Below are positions 16,155 to 24,853 of a stretch of 45,276 bases of DNA, one piece after another. Under the pieces are notes generated by a model. That model worked only from the letters and a program-made list of their open reading frames with translations, was not told the DNA's origin and did not search any database. Numbering within the stretch: the stretch's first letter is position 1; every line of letters begins with the position of its first letter. This DNA comes from Kiritimatiellia bacterium (GTDB lineage: Bacteria; Verrucomicrobiota; Kiritimatiellia; CAIQIC01; JAGNIJ01): positions 1-45,276 of the forward strand of contig JAGNIJ010000038.1 of NCBI GenBank assembly GCA_018001225.1, read 5' to 3'. A program made the position numbers and the translations under genes.

Positions 16155-17383
16155 ACGGCCCGCCCGGCAACCGGCAGACCGATCGTTTCGATCGCTTCCT
16201 GTTCGTCGCGATTCTCCTCTTGGTCGCCGCGGCCATTTTCCGCTCGATCCTTGTGCCGGGGCGGTTCCTGTTCACCACCGACGACAACATCGGCGACCTC
16301 GCGCTTCGCAAAGCCCTTCTGCCCGGCGGGTATTCGGGCGGCTGGTACGACGGCATGCTGCTGGGCTTCAACATGGTGATCCCGCCCGGCTGGACCCACC
16401 TGCTGCTCTGGCTTTCGCCGTTGATGGTTTTCGTAAACTGGATTCACGGGCTGGACCTTGTGCTGGCGTCGTTGGCGCTGGCGGCGTTTCTCCGGCGCAG
16501 GGACATGAGCTGGCCCGCGTGCGCGGTCGCGGCGCTCGCGGCCTTCTGGGTCGGCAGCAATTTCACGCTGACCTACGCGGGGCATATCATGAAATTCGGG
16601 GTCCTGATGTGGGCGGCCCTCTATCTCTGGTGGGTGGACCGCGCCGTGGAAACCGGCCGGCCGGCCCTGGCCATCCTGGCCGGCGGAGCGCTGGGGGCCA
16701 TGTTCCTGGAACAGGCGGACGTGGCGCTGTTCTTCGCCCTTGCGTTGGGCCCGTACGCCCTCTTCCGGCTCTGGCAGGCCGCGGGGACGCAGTGGAGAAA
16801 ATGGGCGGTGGTGCTGGGTCCGCTGCTGCTTTCCGCCGGCTTGATCGCCTTTCATCCGCTGTGGGAAGGATACCGGGCCAACGTGCAGGGCGTGACTTCG
16901 ATGAAGCAGGAAAACCCCGAGGAGAAATGGGCGTTTGTCACCCAGTGGAGTTGGCCGCCGGAGGAGAGCATCGATTTCTTTGCGCCCGGTTACATGGGCT
17001 GGCGCAGCGGCGAGCCGGCGGGCCCCTACTGGGGCCGCATGGGGCGGTCCGAGGGCTGGGAGCAGACCCGGCGCGGCTTCCAGAACTTCAAGCTGGAGAA
17101 TCAGTACCTGGGCGCCATCCCGCTCGTCCTCGCCCTCGCGGCCCTACTCGGGACGCGGCAAAAGCCGGAGATCCTCTTCTGGGGAGCCGCCGCGCTGGTG
17201 ACGCTGCTGCTTTCGTTCGGGAAGTACTTCCCCCTCTACGCCGTGTTCTACAAGCTGCCGATTATTAACAACATTCGAAATCCGAACAAATTCCTGCAGG
17301 TGTTCCAACTGGTCCTGGCCATCCTGGCGGCCTATGGATTCGAACGCATCGTGAAACCCGGCGAGGACCTGCGTCCGAAGTAG
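16151..17383 (+). CDS. Polytopic membrane protein, YfhO/glycosyltransferase-like, possibly truncated
   Basis: 410 residues with about 8-9 membrane helices and a large loop (about 240-310, WAFVTQWSWPPEESIDFFAPGY). The C-terminal run IRNPNKFLQVFQLVLAILAAYG resembles the middle of YfhO-like and GT-C-type proteins, which normally go on for several hundred residues more. Here the protein stops soon after (GEDLRPK), right at the 17380-17431 palindrome, so C-terminal truncation is possible. GGAGG lies 5 bases before the ATG. The start overlaps the SGNH gene stop. Such proteins transfer sugars from lipid carriers or help place glycans on teichoic acid or lipoprotein; the true role is unknown. Confidence 0.7.
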   Translation: MNGPPGNRQTDRFDRFLFVAILLLVAAAIFRSILVPGRFLFTTDDNIGDLALRKALLPGGYSGGWYDGMLLGFNMVIPPGWTHLLLWLSPLMVFVNWIHGLDLVLASLALAAFLRRRDMSWPACAVAALAAFWVGSNFTLTYAGHIMKFGVLMWAALYLWWVDRAVETGRPALAILAGGALGAMFLEQADVALFFALALGPYALFRLWQAAGTQWRKWAVVLGPLLLSAGLIAFHPLWEGYRANVQGVTSMKQENPEEKWAFVTQWSWPPEESIDFFAPGYMGWRSGEPAGPYWGRMGRSEGWEQTRRGFQNFKLENQYLGAIPLVLALAALLGTRQKPEILFWGAAALVTLLLSFGKYFPLYAVFYKLPIINNIRNPNKFLQVFQLVLAILAAYGFERIVKPGEDLRPK

Positions 17384-17431
17384 CCGCGCGCGTTAGCGCG
17401 TGGCCGGCCACCTACTCACGCAGGCGGCTAC
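17380..17431. repeat. Palindromic element carrying both convergent stop codons
   Basis: GTAGCCGC (17380-17387) and GCGGCTAC (17424-17431) are perfect inverted arms. Between them lie a CGCGC-GTTA-GCGCG hairpin and the 12-base palindrome GTGGCCGGCCAC (17400-17411). The TAG stop of the plus gene (17381-17383) and the TAG stop of the minus gene (17428-17430) each fall in one arm. It may act as a bidirectional terminator, although it lacks a U-run, or be an inserted repeat. Confidence 0.7.
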
Positions 17432-18984
17432 CTTTCCGGAGAGAAAGCCAGGGCGCGGACGGTCTCCACGTCGATCTCGTGTACGAAGAAACTCTCGTCG
17501 CCGCACAACACGCGCCGGTCGGGCGGAAAAGGCCCGATGGCCCGAATACCGGGGGCCTGTAAAGGCATGAGGGTGATCAGCAGCACCCGGTCGTAGGTTC
17601 CGGAATCCGCTTTCCGGATCAGCCTTCGGATGGCCTCCACGGGCGGAACTTTTTTGTCGTTCTCGTACCACTTCGCGTCGCAGATCAGGCCCTGGTAGAA
17701 ACGCTCCTGCTCGATGCAGTAGAAGGGCGGGAGTTCGGGACGCATGTAGGGCTGTATGGACTGCGTGGCGTACGAGAGCACGGTGCCCACCAGCACGTTG
17801 GTCCCCTTCAGATAAGCATTCAGGAACTGCGCCGTTTCTCGCCCGCCGGAAAACGGATAGCGGTAATCCATCCCGAATGCCGTGGGTGTCCCGACGGCTT
17901 GCAGGACCAGGAACGCCGAGAAGATCACGGCCCGGAGGCGCGGATACAGCTTCATCCACCGGGAGTCCGTCCAGCGAGCCGGCACCGGGTAGTAGCGGCC
18001 GATCCACAGCGTGAAGACCAGGAGCAGCCACAGCATGCCGATGAAGCGCGTGTTGCTGCCGCGGAACACCAGCAGGTAGGAGATGGCCCCGCCGGTGACC
18101 AGGAAATAGGCGAGGGGCACGGGCTTGGCGTGGACGAGGTAGAGAAGGCCGGCCAGGTAAACAAGCGCCAGCAGGGTGGAGTGCTGGTCGCTCACCGTGT
18201 TGGCAGGCCAGAAGTAGAACTGGGACTGGACCACGGGCGAGATCAAACGGAGCAGGACGCCCCGGGCCGTCTGGAAGTAATCGATGTCGCCGCCGCCCGA
18301 CAACACGTTGCGCACTTCGGCGAAGGGGATCAACTGGTACAACGTCGCAAGAAAAACAAGCCCGAGGACAAACAGCGGGGCGATGAAAGGCGCGTACTCG
18401 CGCCACCGGGTGCGATGGGCGAACGCCAGTTCCGTCACGTACAGCAGGACCAGCGTCCCGGCGAACAGGCCGCCGTACATGTGGGTCTGGGCCATGAGGG
18501 CGAGCGGAAGCAGGTAGAGCCAGGGCCGGCGGAAGCGCTGTCCGTAGAGCGTGGCGGCGAGGCAGAGAAAAAGCAGGATGGGCACATAATTGCGCGCCAC
18601 GATGTTGTACTCGTAGAACACGAAGAACCCGAAGGGATACAGGATCTTTTCCGTGCGCGAGAACGGCCCGAACCGGATGAACAGGAACGCCCCCGCGATC
18701 GCCATCAGGGAATGGAAAACCTGCATGGTGTAGGGATGGGGCACCAGCTTGAGAAGAATGTACAAAGTCGTGTGCCATCCGCCGGGATCCGTCTGGTACC
18801 CGAGATCGTGCAGGACGGCGCCCAGGCTCGGGCCCCAGCGGGCGTACAGCCAATCCGCCGCTTCATCGCGCCAGAGTTCGTGACGCGGGATGAGGATGAA
18901 TGTCATCGCCGCGTACACGGCCAGCGCGACGTAGGGCAGGGCGTCGAGCAGGCGCCGGGAGGAACTGGAAACGGGCTCGTTCAC
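17428..18984 (-). CDS. Polytopic glycosyltransferase-like protein (GT-C type)
   Basis: 518 residues with about 11-12 membrane helices. The first periplasmic loop has HELWRDEAADW; an acidic pair in loop 1 is the hallmark of GT-C enzymes (PMT/ArnT/GT39/GT83 style), which use polyprenyl-phosphate sugars and act at the outer face of the inner membrane. A soluble C-terminal region (about 395-518) follows with no known motif. Substrate and acceptor cannot be told. It converges on the previous operon and diverges from the next protein across the repeat-rich region 18985-19452. Its stop lies in the palindromic element, so truncation at the C-terminus cannot be excluded. Confidence 0.8.
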   Translation of the reverse strand: MNEPVSSSSRRLLDALPYVALAVYAAMTFILIPRHELWRDEAADWLYARWGPSLGAVLHDLGYQTDPGGWHTTLYILLKLVPHPYTMQVFHSLMAIAGAFLFIRFGPFSRTEKILYPFGFFVFYEYNIVARNYVPILLFLCLAATLYGQRFRRPWLYLLPLALMAQTHMYGGLFAGTLVLLYVTELAFAHRTRWREYAPFIAPLFVLGLVFLATLYQLIPFAEVRNVLSGGGDIDYFQTARGVLLRLISPVVQSQFYFWPANTVSDQHSTLLALVYLAGLLYLVHAKPVPLAYFLVTGGAISYLLVFRGSNTRFIGMLWLLLVFTLWIGRYYPVPARWTDSRWMKLYPRLRAVIFSAFLVLQAVGTPTAFGMDYRYPFSGGRETAQFLNAYLKGTNVLVGTVLSYATQSIQPYMRPELPPFYCIEQERFYQGLICDAKWYENDKKVPPVEAIRRLIRKADSGTYDRVLLITLMPLQAPGIRAIGPFPPDRRVLCGDESFFVHEIDVETVRALAFSPER

Positions 18985-19148
18985 GGGAAATAGCTGGGTT
19001 TATGGATTCGGGAAGTCATCGCGCAACGGGCATGCGGCCCGCCGTTCAGCATTTCAGTGTGTGCCCTGCCACGCACGGGGCCAGACTCTACCAGCGCCCC
19101 CGCCGGCCTGCAAGCGGGGGGCGCGGCGATCTTGCGGTGTGGCCGCGC

Positions 19149-19303
19149 TGTCATTCCTAGCGTGAACGACGCATCTCCCAGGCATCCCGCGATCCTTCTT
19201 TGAAAGCACACCGTCGTTACCCTTAGGAGATCCTTCGCTGCGCTCAAGATGACATGAAGACAAGCCGGGATCCGTCATTCCGAGCGCCAGCGAGGAATCT
19301 CCT
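19149..19303. repeat. Degenerate REP-like cluster (three copies)
   Basis: Three related about 31-base units of the GTCATTC(C/T)GAGCG type: 19149-19180 (plus, degraded), 19225-19255 (minus: AGGAGATCCTTCGCTGCG..) and 19273-19303 (plus: CGTCATTCCGAGCGCCAGCG..). The last two face each other and could form a long stem. This motif is widely dispersed in bacteria as a repetitive intergenic element. The rest of 18985-19452 holds GGGATGAC fragments and no gene that I can see. Confidence 0.65.
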
Positions 19304-19452
19304 CCTTACCCAACACCCGCGGGCCCACGTGGGCGGCCTGCGTGCCACATCGTGCAAGGCTTGTGCACGATAGACAAGGGGATGACGCCAAGGTAGTCTC
19401 TGTTCAAACAGGCATGACGGGATGACGACATGGGGGGGGAAACACAGTCGTG

Positions 19453-21444
19453 ATGAAAAACGGTCCAAGGGCGCCGCGCCGGTTCGGGTTCATCCTGGGC
19501 CTGGCTGCCCTGCTGGCCTTGTCGGCCGGCCTCCGTTTCTACAAGCTGGGCGTCACCGATACGCGCTCGGACGAGGTGGAGCTGATCCAGCAACTCCAGG
19601 GTGGGATCAAGCCGGTCGAGTATTTCAAGTGGTTCATCGAGGTGTTCCAGGCTGGTCGCCAGATGCCGCTCTCGCGCGTGGCGACCTGCATCTACATCCG
19701 GACCTTCGACCTGCCGGTGACCCTTTTCCACGTGCGCGCGCCGTTCGCCGCCTTGAGCGTGCTGACCCCGCTTTTTCTCGTTTTTCTAGGCCGGTGGTGG
19801 GTCGGCCCGCGCCTCGGCTGGATTCTCGGCGTTCTGGGCCTGGTCAATCCCTTCGCGCTGTTCTGGGGCCGGATCGGGCTGGCGTACGGGTTCGTCCTGC
19901 CCTTCGTCACGCTGACCGCGGCTTTTTTCGTGCCGCTGCTGAAGGCCGCCTCCGAGGGGCGGCCGCCGGCCCGCGCCCTGCTGGCCGGCGTCACGGCGGC
20001 CGCCGTCCTCGGTTCCTATTCCCACCTGTCGGCGTGGCCCTTCACCGGGCTGCTCTGGCTGACGCTGTTCTTCCTGACGCTCAAGAGGGCGTCCTGGAAT
20101 TTCCGCGCCATCCCCCCGCGATGCTGGGTGGGATTCGCGGTGTGGGCGCTCTCGATCGCGCCATGGGCCCTGGCCTTCTTCACGGCCGTGAACACCAAGT
20201 GGGATATTCTCGACAAGATCTCCAACGATCCCGTGTACACCTTCGCCGCCATGCGCCGCCTGCCCTTCGTCCTGGGGTGGGGGAAGGGCGCCGTCGGGGC
20301 TTCTCTGACGCTGGGCCTCCCTGTGCTCGGCGTCATCCTGGCCTGGCGGAATCGCGAACTACGGCCGGGCTTGGCGTGGACGCTGCTGATCGGCGTGGTG
20401 CTGTTCGCCATGCTGGCTCTCATGATGACCTTGAGCGGCGGCATCTACACGCTTCGCTACTTCATTCCGCTGTGGCTGTTCCCCATCCTGCTCGCCGGGC
20501 TCGCCATCCACGAAGCGGCGGCCTGGGCGGGGCGGCGCTGGCGGCACCCCTCGGCGGTGCCCGCGGCCACGGCGGTGCTCCTCGCGGGCATGGCCGCGCA
20601 CGCCGCCGCGCCGCTCTGGTGGACCGTCAACCTGACGGGCCATCCCACCCCCTACAGCCACGTCAGCCGGTGGCTCGACGCGAATCTTCCTCAAGGCGCC
20701 CCCGCGATCGTGGACCGCTGGTTTGAACCGAGCCACGAGATGCGGTTCCACGCGCCCACGAACACCTACGTGACCTTCACGGTTCCCAACGAGCCGCTCA
20801 AGAATTTCCTGGAACTCAAGTGGCGCGACACGGTGAAGCAGTTCGTGATGCGCTACCCGGATGCCGCGTACGTCGAGCTGATCAAGTGCTATTTCTACGT
20901 GCCCACGGTGGGCGGCTGGGACTGGCCGCGCGAATACTTTGCCCGGCATGCCATCATCACCAACGAGCCGGCCCTCAAGCTCCGGCAGCGCTGGCTGGGC
21001 ATGACCGAGGATTACTACGCCGACAACACGAACCGCGTGGTGGTCGAGATCTTCTACAACACCACCGAGGACATGCTCGCCAAGGCCCGCGCCGCGGGCC
21101 GGCCGCTCTTTTTCGACTACGGGGAAGGCTGGCGCTATGTCAAAACGCAGGACTACCGGGACTGGCGGATGCTGGAAGGCTCGGCGGAACTCGGGATCTA
21201 CAACCTGACCGATGCCGCGTCAGCGGCCCGGTTGACGGTCCGGGGCGTGGCCGTGCAGGGAACCAAACGCGTGCAGAGTTCCACGGGTTCCCAGGAGACT
21301 TTCCCGGCCAACCAGATGCACGAATGGACGCTGGAGTTCCCGTCGCTTCCCCCCGGCCGCACCGCCGTCCGGTTGTCCGACAGCCTCGGCCCCGCGGCCC
21401 GCGTCGTGTTGTTGGTGGAAGACGTGCGGCTGACCGCGCCTTGA
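19453..21444 (+). CDS. Polytopic glycosyltransferase-like protein with soluble C-terminal domain
   Basis: 663 residues (an overlapping GTG three bases upstream is the alternative start). Helix 1 is followed by DTRSDEVELIQQL, an acidic pair in the first loop like that of GT39/PMT-type enzymes. About 10-11 helices run to residue 390, and the remaining 270 residues are a soluble, probably periplasmic, domain rich in Trp and Tyr (VGGWDWPREYFARHA, YGEGWRYVK). The likely role is sugar transfer from a lipid carrier to a surface glycan or protein. Although diverging from the similar protein at 17428, the two share little sequence. The only SD-like stretch is a G-run about 12 bases before the ATG. Confidence 0.8.
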   Translation: MKNGPRAPRRFGFILGLAALLALSAGLRFYKLGVTDTRSDEVELIQQLQGGIKPVEYFKWFIEVFQAGRQMPLSRVATCIYIRTFDLPVTLFHVRAPFAALSVLTPLFLVFLGRWWVGPRLGWILGVLGLVNPFALFWGRIGLAYGFVLPFVTLTAAFFVPLLKAASEGRPPARALLAGVTAAAVLGSYSHLSAWPFTGLLWLTLFFLTLKRASWNFRAIPPRCWVGFAVWALSIAPWALAFFTAVNTKWDILDKISNDPVYTFAAMRRLPFVLGWGKGAVGASLTLGLPVLGVILAWRNRELRPGLAWTLLIGVVLFAMLALMMTLSGGIYTLRYFIPLWLFPILLAGLAIHEAAAWAGRRWRHPSAVPAATAVLLAGMAAHAAAPLWWTVNLTGHPTPYSHVSRWLDANLPQGAPAIVDRWFEPSHEMRFHAPTNTYVTFTVPNEPLKNFLELKWRDTVKQFVMRYPDAAYVELIKCYFYVPTVGGWDWPREYFARHAIITNEPALKLRQRWLGMTEDYYADNTNRVVVEIFYNTTEDMLAKARAAGRPLFFDYGEGWRYVKTQDYRDWRMLEGSAELGIYNLTDAASAARLTVRGVAVQGTKRVQSSTGSQETFPANQMHEWTLEFPSLPPGRTAVRLSDSLGPAARVVLLVEDVRLTAP

Positions 21445-21479
21445 GGCATCTGCGCGCGCCAGCACGCGGCCCTACCTGG

Positions 21480-22913
21480 TCAAGGCCCCTCGATCACACG
21501 GTAGTGCTTGTGCCCGGTGTCCCGGATGACGTCCATCACGTACAGGTAGGCCCCCGTGCCGGGCACAGGGCTCCCTACGTTCTCCCATACCGGGTTGACT
21601 AGGCTCATGGTGCCCTGTACCTGGTAGGTTTCCCCGAGGTACCCGAACCACACGATGTCCACGGCGGACACCCGGATCGAGATGTCGCGGTCCACGCCGT
21701 ACTCGAAGGCCCCCATGTCCACCAGGCCGTTCACGATGCGGGGGTTGCCGATCAGATCCGTCGCCGTGGACATCCAGCCGAGGTTCTCGCCCAGGTCGAT
21801 GCAGGGCGAGGCTTCCTGGAGGGCATAGGTTCCCGCCGGCACGAACAGCGGGTTCGTGTCCACGTTCCCTGTCAGCCAGTTCACGGGTCCCTTGCCGTAC
21901 GTGACAATGCCGGCCTGCCCGCCCTCGATGTCGGAGTATGAGATCGTAATATCCATGCTGTACCAATCGGGATTGAACGTGATCTGCTCCTCCGTATTGT
22001 TCCACAAAATACAGTTCCGCAGAACGGGATGGCTGCTGTACGAAACGGATATGCCGCCGCCGTAACCGGCGGGGGCGACGTTTGCCGCGATCGTCAGGTT
22101 GTCCAGTTGAGGGCTGGAGCCGTCCAGGTAGAGGCCGCCTCCCTCGCCGGCCGTGTTGTTCGCCACCAGGAGATTTCGGACCTCGGAATTCGCGTGGTAA
22201 AAGAGGACGCCTCCCCCGCCATTGGCGCCGCCGTCATTGTGTTGAATCGCTAAGTTGGCAAGGAAAGGTCCTCCGCCCTCCAGTATAATGCCGCCGCCGC
22301 CGCCACCGGCATCGTTGCCGGATATGATACAGTCGATGAGCTCGGCGTAAGAGTTTTCGGTGCAGACCCCGCCGCCGTTGCCGTCAGAGGAGGCCCTGTT
22401 GCCGCTGATGACGCAGTCGTAGGCGCCGGCATTGGTGGCGCTGGCGATATACAGCCCACCTCCGCATACATCCTTTGGCCAGCTTCCCGTCGCCCGGCTC
22501 CGGGCCCCGCCGTTGGTCAGTGTGAAGCCGATCAGGGAGGCCTGACCCGACATGTACACGCAGCGGACCGGGTCCGTGGGCGAGATCTTGTCGCCCGCGA
22601 TCACGGTGTTGGAGGCGCCGTTGAGGCTTTGCAGGGTGATGTTGTTGGTGATCACTACCCGGTTCAGCAGGACGCCGCCGGGTGTTGCACGCGAACCCGT
22701 GGAGTAGATCCCGTCGCCCACGATCACGCTGTCGCCGTTCTGCGAGGCATCCACGGCCACCTGGATGCTCGTGGCCGCGTCGGACCAGTTGGTGAAGGGG
22801 GGCACCGAGCCGCCCCCGGGGGAAACATATCGCGTGACCGCCAGTGAAAAAGTTCCTCCGAACGCAGACCAACAGAACGCCACAAGGATAGCATTCAAGG
22901 CCTTCGGCTTCAT
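21480..22913 (-). CDS. Secreted right-handed beta-helix protein (choice-of-anchor Q)
   Basis: 477 residues with an N-terminal signal peptide (about 1-25). The region about 45-330 consists of repeated short strands with Gly/Asn turns (ISGNRASSDGNGGGVCTEN, LVANNTAGEGGGLYLDG), typical of parallel beta-helix proteins such as pectate lyase-like or polymorphic outer membrane proteins. NPRIVNGLVDMGAFEYGV matches the choice-of-anchor Q motif, common in Gram-negative surface proteins. After it comes a 70-residue tail (ETYQVQGTMSLVNPVWENVG ... KHYRVIEGP) of the verrucomicrobial module type also hinted at in the 6611 gene. GGGGAGG lies just before the ATG. Extracellular, possibly adhesin or glycan-binding; no catalytic residues assigned. 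Confidence 0.85.
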   Translation of the reverse strand: MKPKALNAILVAFCWSAFGGTFSLAVTRYVSPGGGSVPPFTNWSDAATSIQVAVDASQNGDSVIVGDGIYSTGSRATPGGVLLNRVVITNNITLQSLNGASNTVIAGDKISPTDPVRCVYMSGQASLIGFTLTNGGARSRATGSWPKDVCGGGLYIASATNAGAYDCVISGNRASSDGNGGGVCTENSYAELIDCIISGNDAGGGGGGIILEGGGPFLANLAIQHNDGGANGGGGVLFYHANSEVRNLLVANNTAGEGGGLYLDGSSPQLDNLTIAANVAPAGYGGGISVSYSSHPVLRNCILWNNTEEQITFNPDWYSMDITISYSDIEGGQAGIVTYGKGPVNWLTGNVDTNPLFVPAGTYALQEASPCIDLGENLGWMSTATDLIGNPRIVNGLVDMGAFEYGVDRDISIRVSAVDIVWFGYLGETYQVQGTMSLVNPVWENVGSPVPGTGAYLYVMDVIRDTGHKHYRVIEGP

Positions 22914-22997
22914 GAAGTACCTCCCCTTAAAGTGTCCTCCCGACAGGGCGGCGAGTAAAGAGCATTGGAGACGGGCCGCGGCCGGCGGGAAAGCCCG

Positions 22998-23756
22998 TTA
23001 TTCCGCAGCTTTCCCCATCGCCTGCAGCCATTTGAGCAACGCGGGCATGTCGGGCTGGAATCCCTCTTCGATCCGGCAATCGCGGTGCTTCTCCGCCGCA
23101 AGGAAGACCTGCGTGCCCCAGCGCGGGATGCGCTTGGCCAGCCAAATTCCGAGCCGCGAGTTCTCGAACGGGAAGAGGTAGCTCCCCTCGCGGCGCCGCA
23201 CGGCAAACCCGTGCTTTTCGAGGATGAGTTTCATCAGCCGCGCGGTGAAATCGCGGTAGTGCGGGCAGCGGTACCGCGCCGCGAACATCGGGGTGAGGTC
23301 GAGAATGAATTGCATGACGAAGGAAATCGGCTGGTTCACGTTCGGGATGCCCGCGACGAAGACCCCGCCGGACCGCAGCACCCGGTTGACTTCGTTGAGC
23401 AGGTGGTCCGTATGCACCACGTGTTCGATCACGTCCGTCGCGATGACCAGGTCGAAGGCCCCGTCGTCGAAGGGCAGGGGGGCCTCGTCCACATTGACGC
23501 AGTGGGTCTCGATCCCCTTGGCCTTCGCCTGTTCCAGCAGCACGGTGGATACGTCAATGCCGGCCTTGCGAATCCCGGCCGGGAGTTGCTCCAGGATCGA
23601 GCCGTTCGCGCAGCCGATGTCCAGCGCCGCGCCGGGCGCCTTCAATTCCTTCCACGCCGCCTGCACGAACTCCCGGATGCGCAGGATGCGGCGGTCCTTC
23701 TTCTCCGTAAGGTACGGATCGGACTGATCGAAGAACCGCGCCTGGTCATTTTGCAT
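22998..23756 (-). CDS. SAM-dependent methyltransferase
   Basis: 252 residues of the class I (UbiE/COQ5-like) methyltransferase fold. Motif I is ALDIGCANGS (about residues 44-53), with DLVIATDVIEHVVH as the conserved post-motif region and RVLRSGGVFVAGIPN as the C-terminal core motif. The ATG at 23756 is preferred over an upstream GTG at 23774. It is the last gene of the glycan operon, separated from the epimerase by a 77-base gap that holds an inverted repeat. Its position suggests methylation of a sugar or glycan terminus. The C-terminal region (ARYRCPHYRDFTARLM) resembles sugar or lipid O-methyltransferase-like proteins, but the acceptor is not known. Confidence 0.88.
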   Translation of the reverse strand: MQNDQARFFDQSDPYLTEKKDRRILRIREFVQAAWKELKAPGAALDIGCANGSILEQLPAGIRKAGIDVSTVLLEQAKAKGIETHCVNVDEAPLPFDDGAFDLVIATDVIEHVVHTDHLLNEVNRVLRSGGVFVAGIPNVNQPISFVMQFILDLTPMFAARYRCPHYRDFTARLMKLILEKHGFAVRRREGSYLFPFENSRLGIWLAKRIPRWGTQVFLAAEKHRDCRIEEGFQPDMPALLKWLQAMGKAAE

Positions 23757-23768
23757 GGCGGTTTTTAT

Positions 23769-23845
23769 AACCACGGATGGAAACGGATGCGCACGGATAT
23801 CAAAGAGATCTTACTATCCGTGTCAATCCGTGCTTATCCTTGGTT
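23769..23845. repeat. Inverted repeat of ACGGAT units
   Basis: The left arm (23769-23799) and the complement of the right arm (23815-23845) match at 23 of 31 positions, both of the AACCACGGAT...CACGGATA type. Each arm has three ACGGAT-like units. The right arm supplies the stop codon of the epimerase gene (23834-23836). It lies between two operon genes and could form a long stem in the transcript. Confidence 0.65.
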
Positions 23846-24853
23846 CCCTTCCTTTCTCAAACGTGCCTCGATGTGACGATACATCCGGCGGAGGCCCTCT
23901 TCCAGCGACACCTTCGACGTCCAACCGCCGAGCAACTCGCGGGCCAGGGCGCAATCCGCCGCCTGGCCCCACAGCGCGGTCGGCACGGAGGGGTCGTACG
24001 TCGGCTCGATGTCCTTGCCCGACACCTTTACCACGAGCTCCGCGATCTCGGCGATCGTGGCCCGGCCCTCGTTCGCCAGGTTGAACGGCCCGACCACCTG
24101 GAGCCGCTCCTGTGCGTCCACGCTCAAGAGCAGCGCGTCGAGCACGTCGTCCACGAAGATGTAGGACCGCGTCTCCCGGCCCGTGCCGCGGATGCGGAAC
24201 GGCTTTTCCTTCGGCCACAGCGCCGCGCGACGGCAGAAGACGGGGATCACCGAGCCCGTCGCGGGATCGGTGTCCTGGTGGTAGCCGTACGCCCCCATGA
24301 TGCGCGCCAGCGAGACATTGAAGCCCGAGTGCTCGGCCGCGAGGCCCGCCAGCGCGACTTCGCCCACCAGCTTGCCCCAGCCGTACGTCAGCGCCGGCTG
24401 CGCGGGCAGGGCGTCGGATTCCTTCAACGGCTCGGAATCCGGCGTCTGCTGCCGGGCTTCCGGATAGACGTGGGCGCTGCCGGCATAGACGAAGGAGGGC
24501 ACCCGCGCCTCGACGGCGGCGTGAAAGACGTTGCGGTCGATGGCCAGGTTGTTCAGCAGCACGGAACCGGGATGGTCCAGGTAGACCTGGATTCCGCCGA
24601 CGCGGGCGGCGAAGTGGAAGAGGTACTGCATGCCCTCGGCCGCGCGGCGCGCGGCGGCGGGGTCGCGCAGGTCCATCTCGATGAACTCGATCCGGTCCCG
24701 TAGCCCCTCGAGATGCTCCAGCCGGCCGCGCTCGAGGTTGTCCACGGCCCGCACCCGCGCGCCTTCCTCCACGAGCCGCCGGGCGAGGTTCGCGCCCAGG
24801 AAGCCCGCGCCGCCCGTGATCAGCACCGGTTTGTCCCGCCAGTCCGTCTTCAT
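23834..24853 (-). CDS. NAD-dependent epimerase/dehydratase
   Basis: 339 residues of the extended SDR family. The nucleotide-binding motif GGAGFLGANL is at residues about 14-23, and the catalytic YxxxK is seen as LTYGWGKLVG. The catalytic Ser is likely in AGSAHVYPE. Such enzymes convert nucleotide-diphosphate sugars (dehydration, C4 or C5 epimerisation); the substrate cannot be fixed from sequence. Its start overlaps the glycosyltransferase stop by four bases. It is one of three SDR proteins in this operon. The C-terminal stop falls inside the ACGGAT inverted repeat, so a few C-terminal residues may be derived from the repeat. Confidence 0.9.
   Translation of the reverse strand: MKTDWRDKPVLITGGAGFLGANLARRLVEEGARVRAVDNLERGRLEHLEGLRDRIEFIEMDLRDPAAARRAAEGMQYLFHFAARVGGIQVYLDHPGSVLLNNLAIDRNVFHAAVEARVPSFVYAGSAHVYPEARQQTPDSEPLKESDALPAQPALTYGWGKLVGEVALAGLAAEHSGFNVSLARIMGAYGYHQDTDPATGSVIPVFCRRAALWPKEKPFRIRGTGRETRSYIFVDDVLDALLLSVDAQERLQVVGPFNLANEGRATIAEIAELVVKVSGKDIEPTYDPSVPTALWGQAADCALARELLGGWTSKVSLEEGLRRMYRHIEARLRKEGNQG

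Noticed and set aside
19398..19420. LexA-like CTGTT..AACAG sequence before the polytopic protein gene
   Set aside because: The spacing is far too short for a known LexA box and it lies in repeat debris.
18985..19452. Possible small gene or CRISPR-like array in the repeat region
   Set aside because: Repeat units are degenerate, unevenly spaced and in both orientations, and short frames there have no plausible coding signal.
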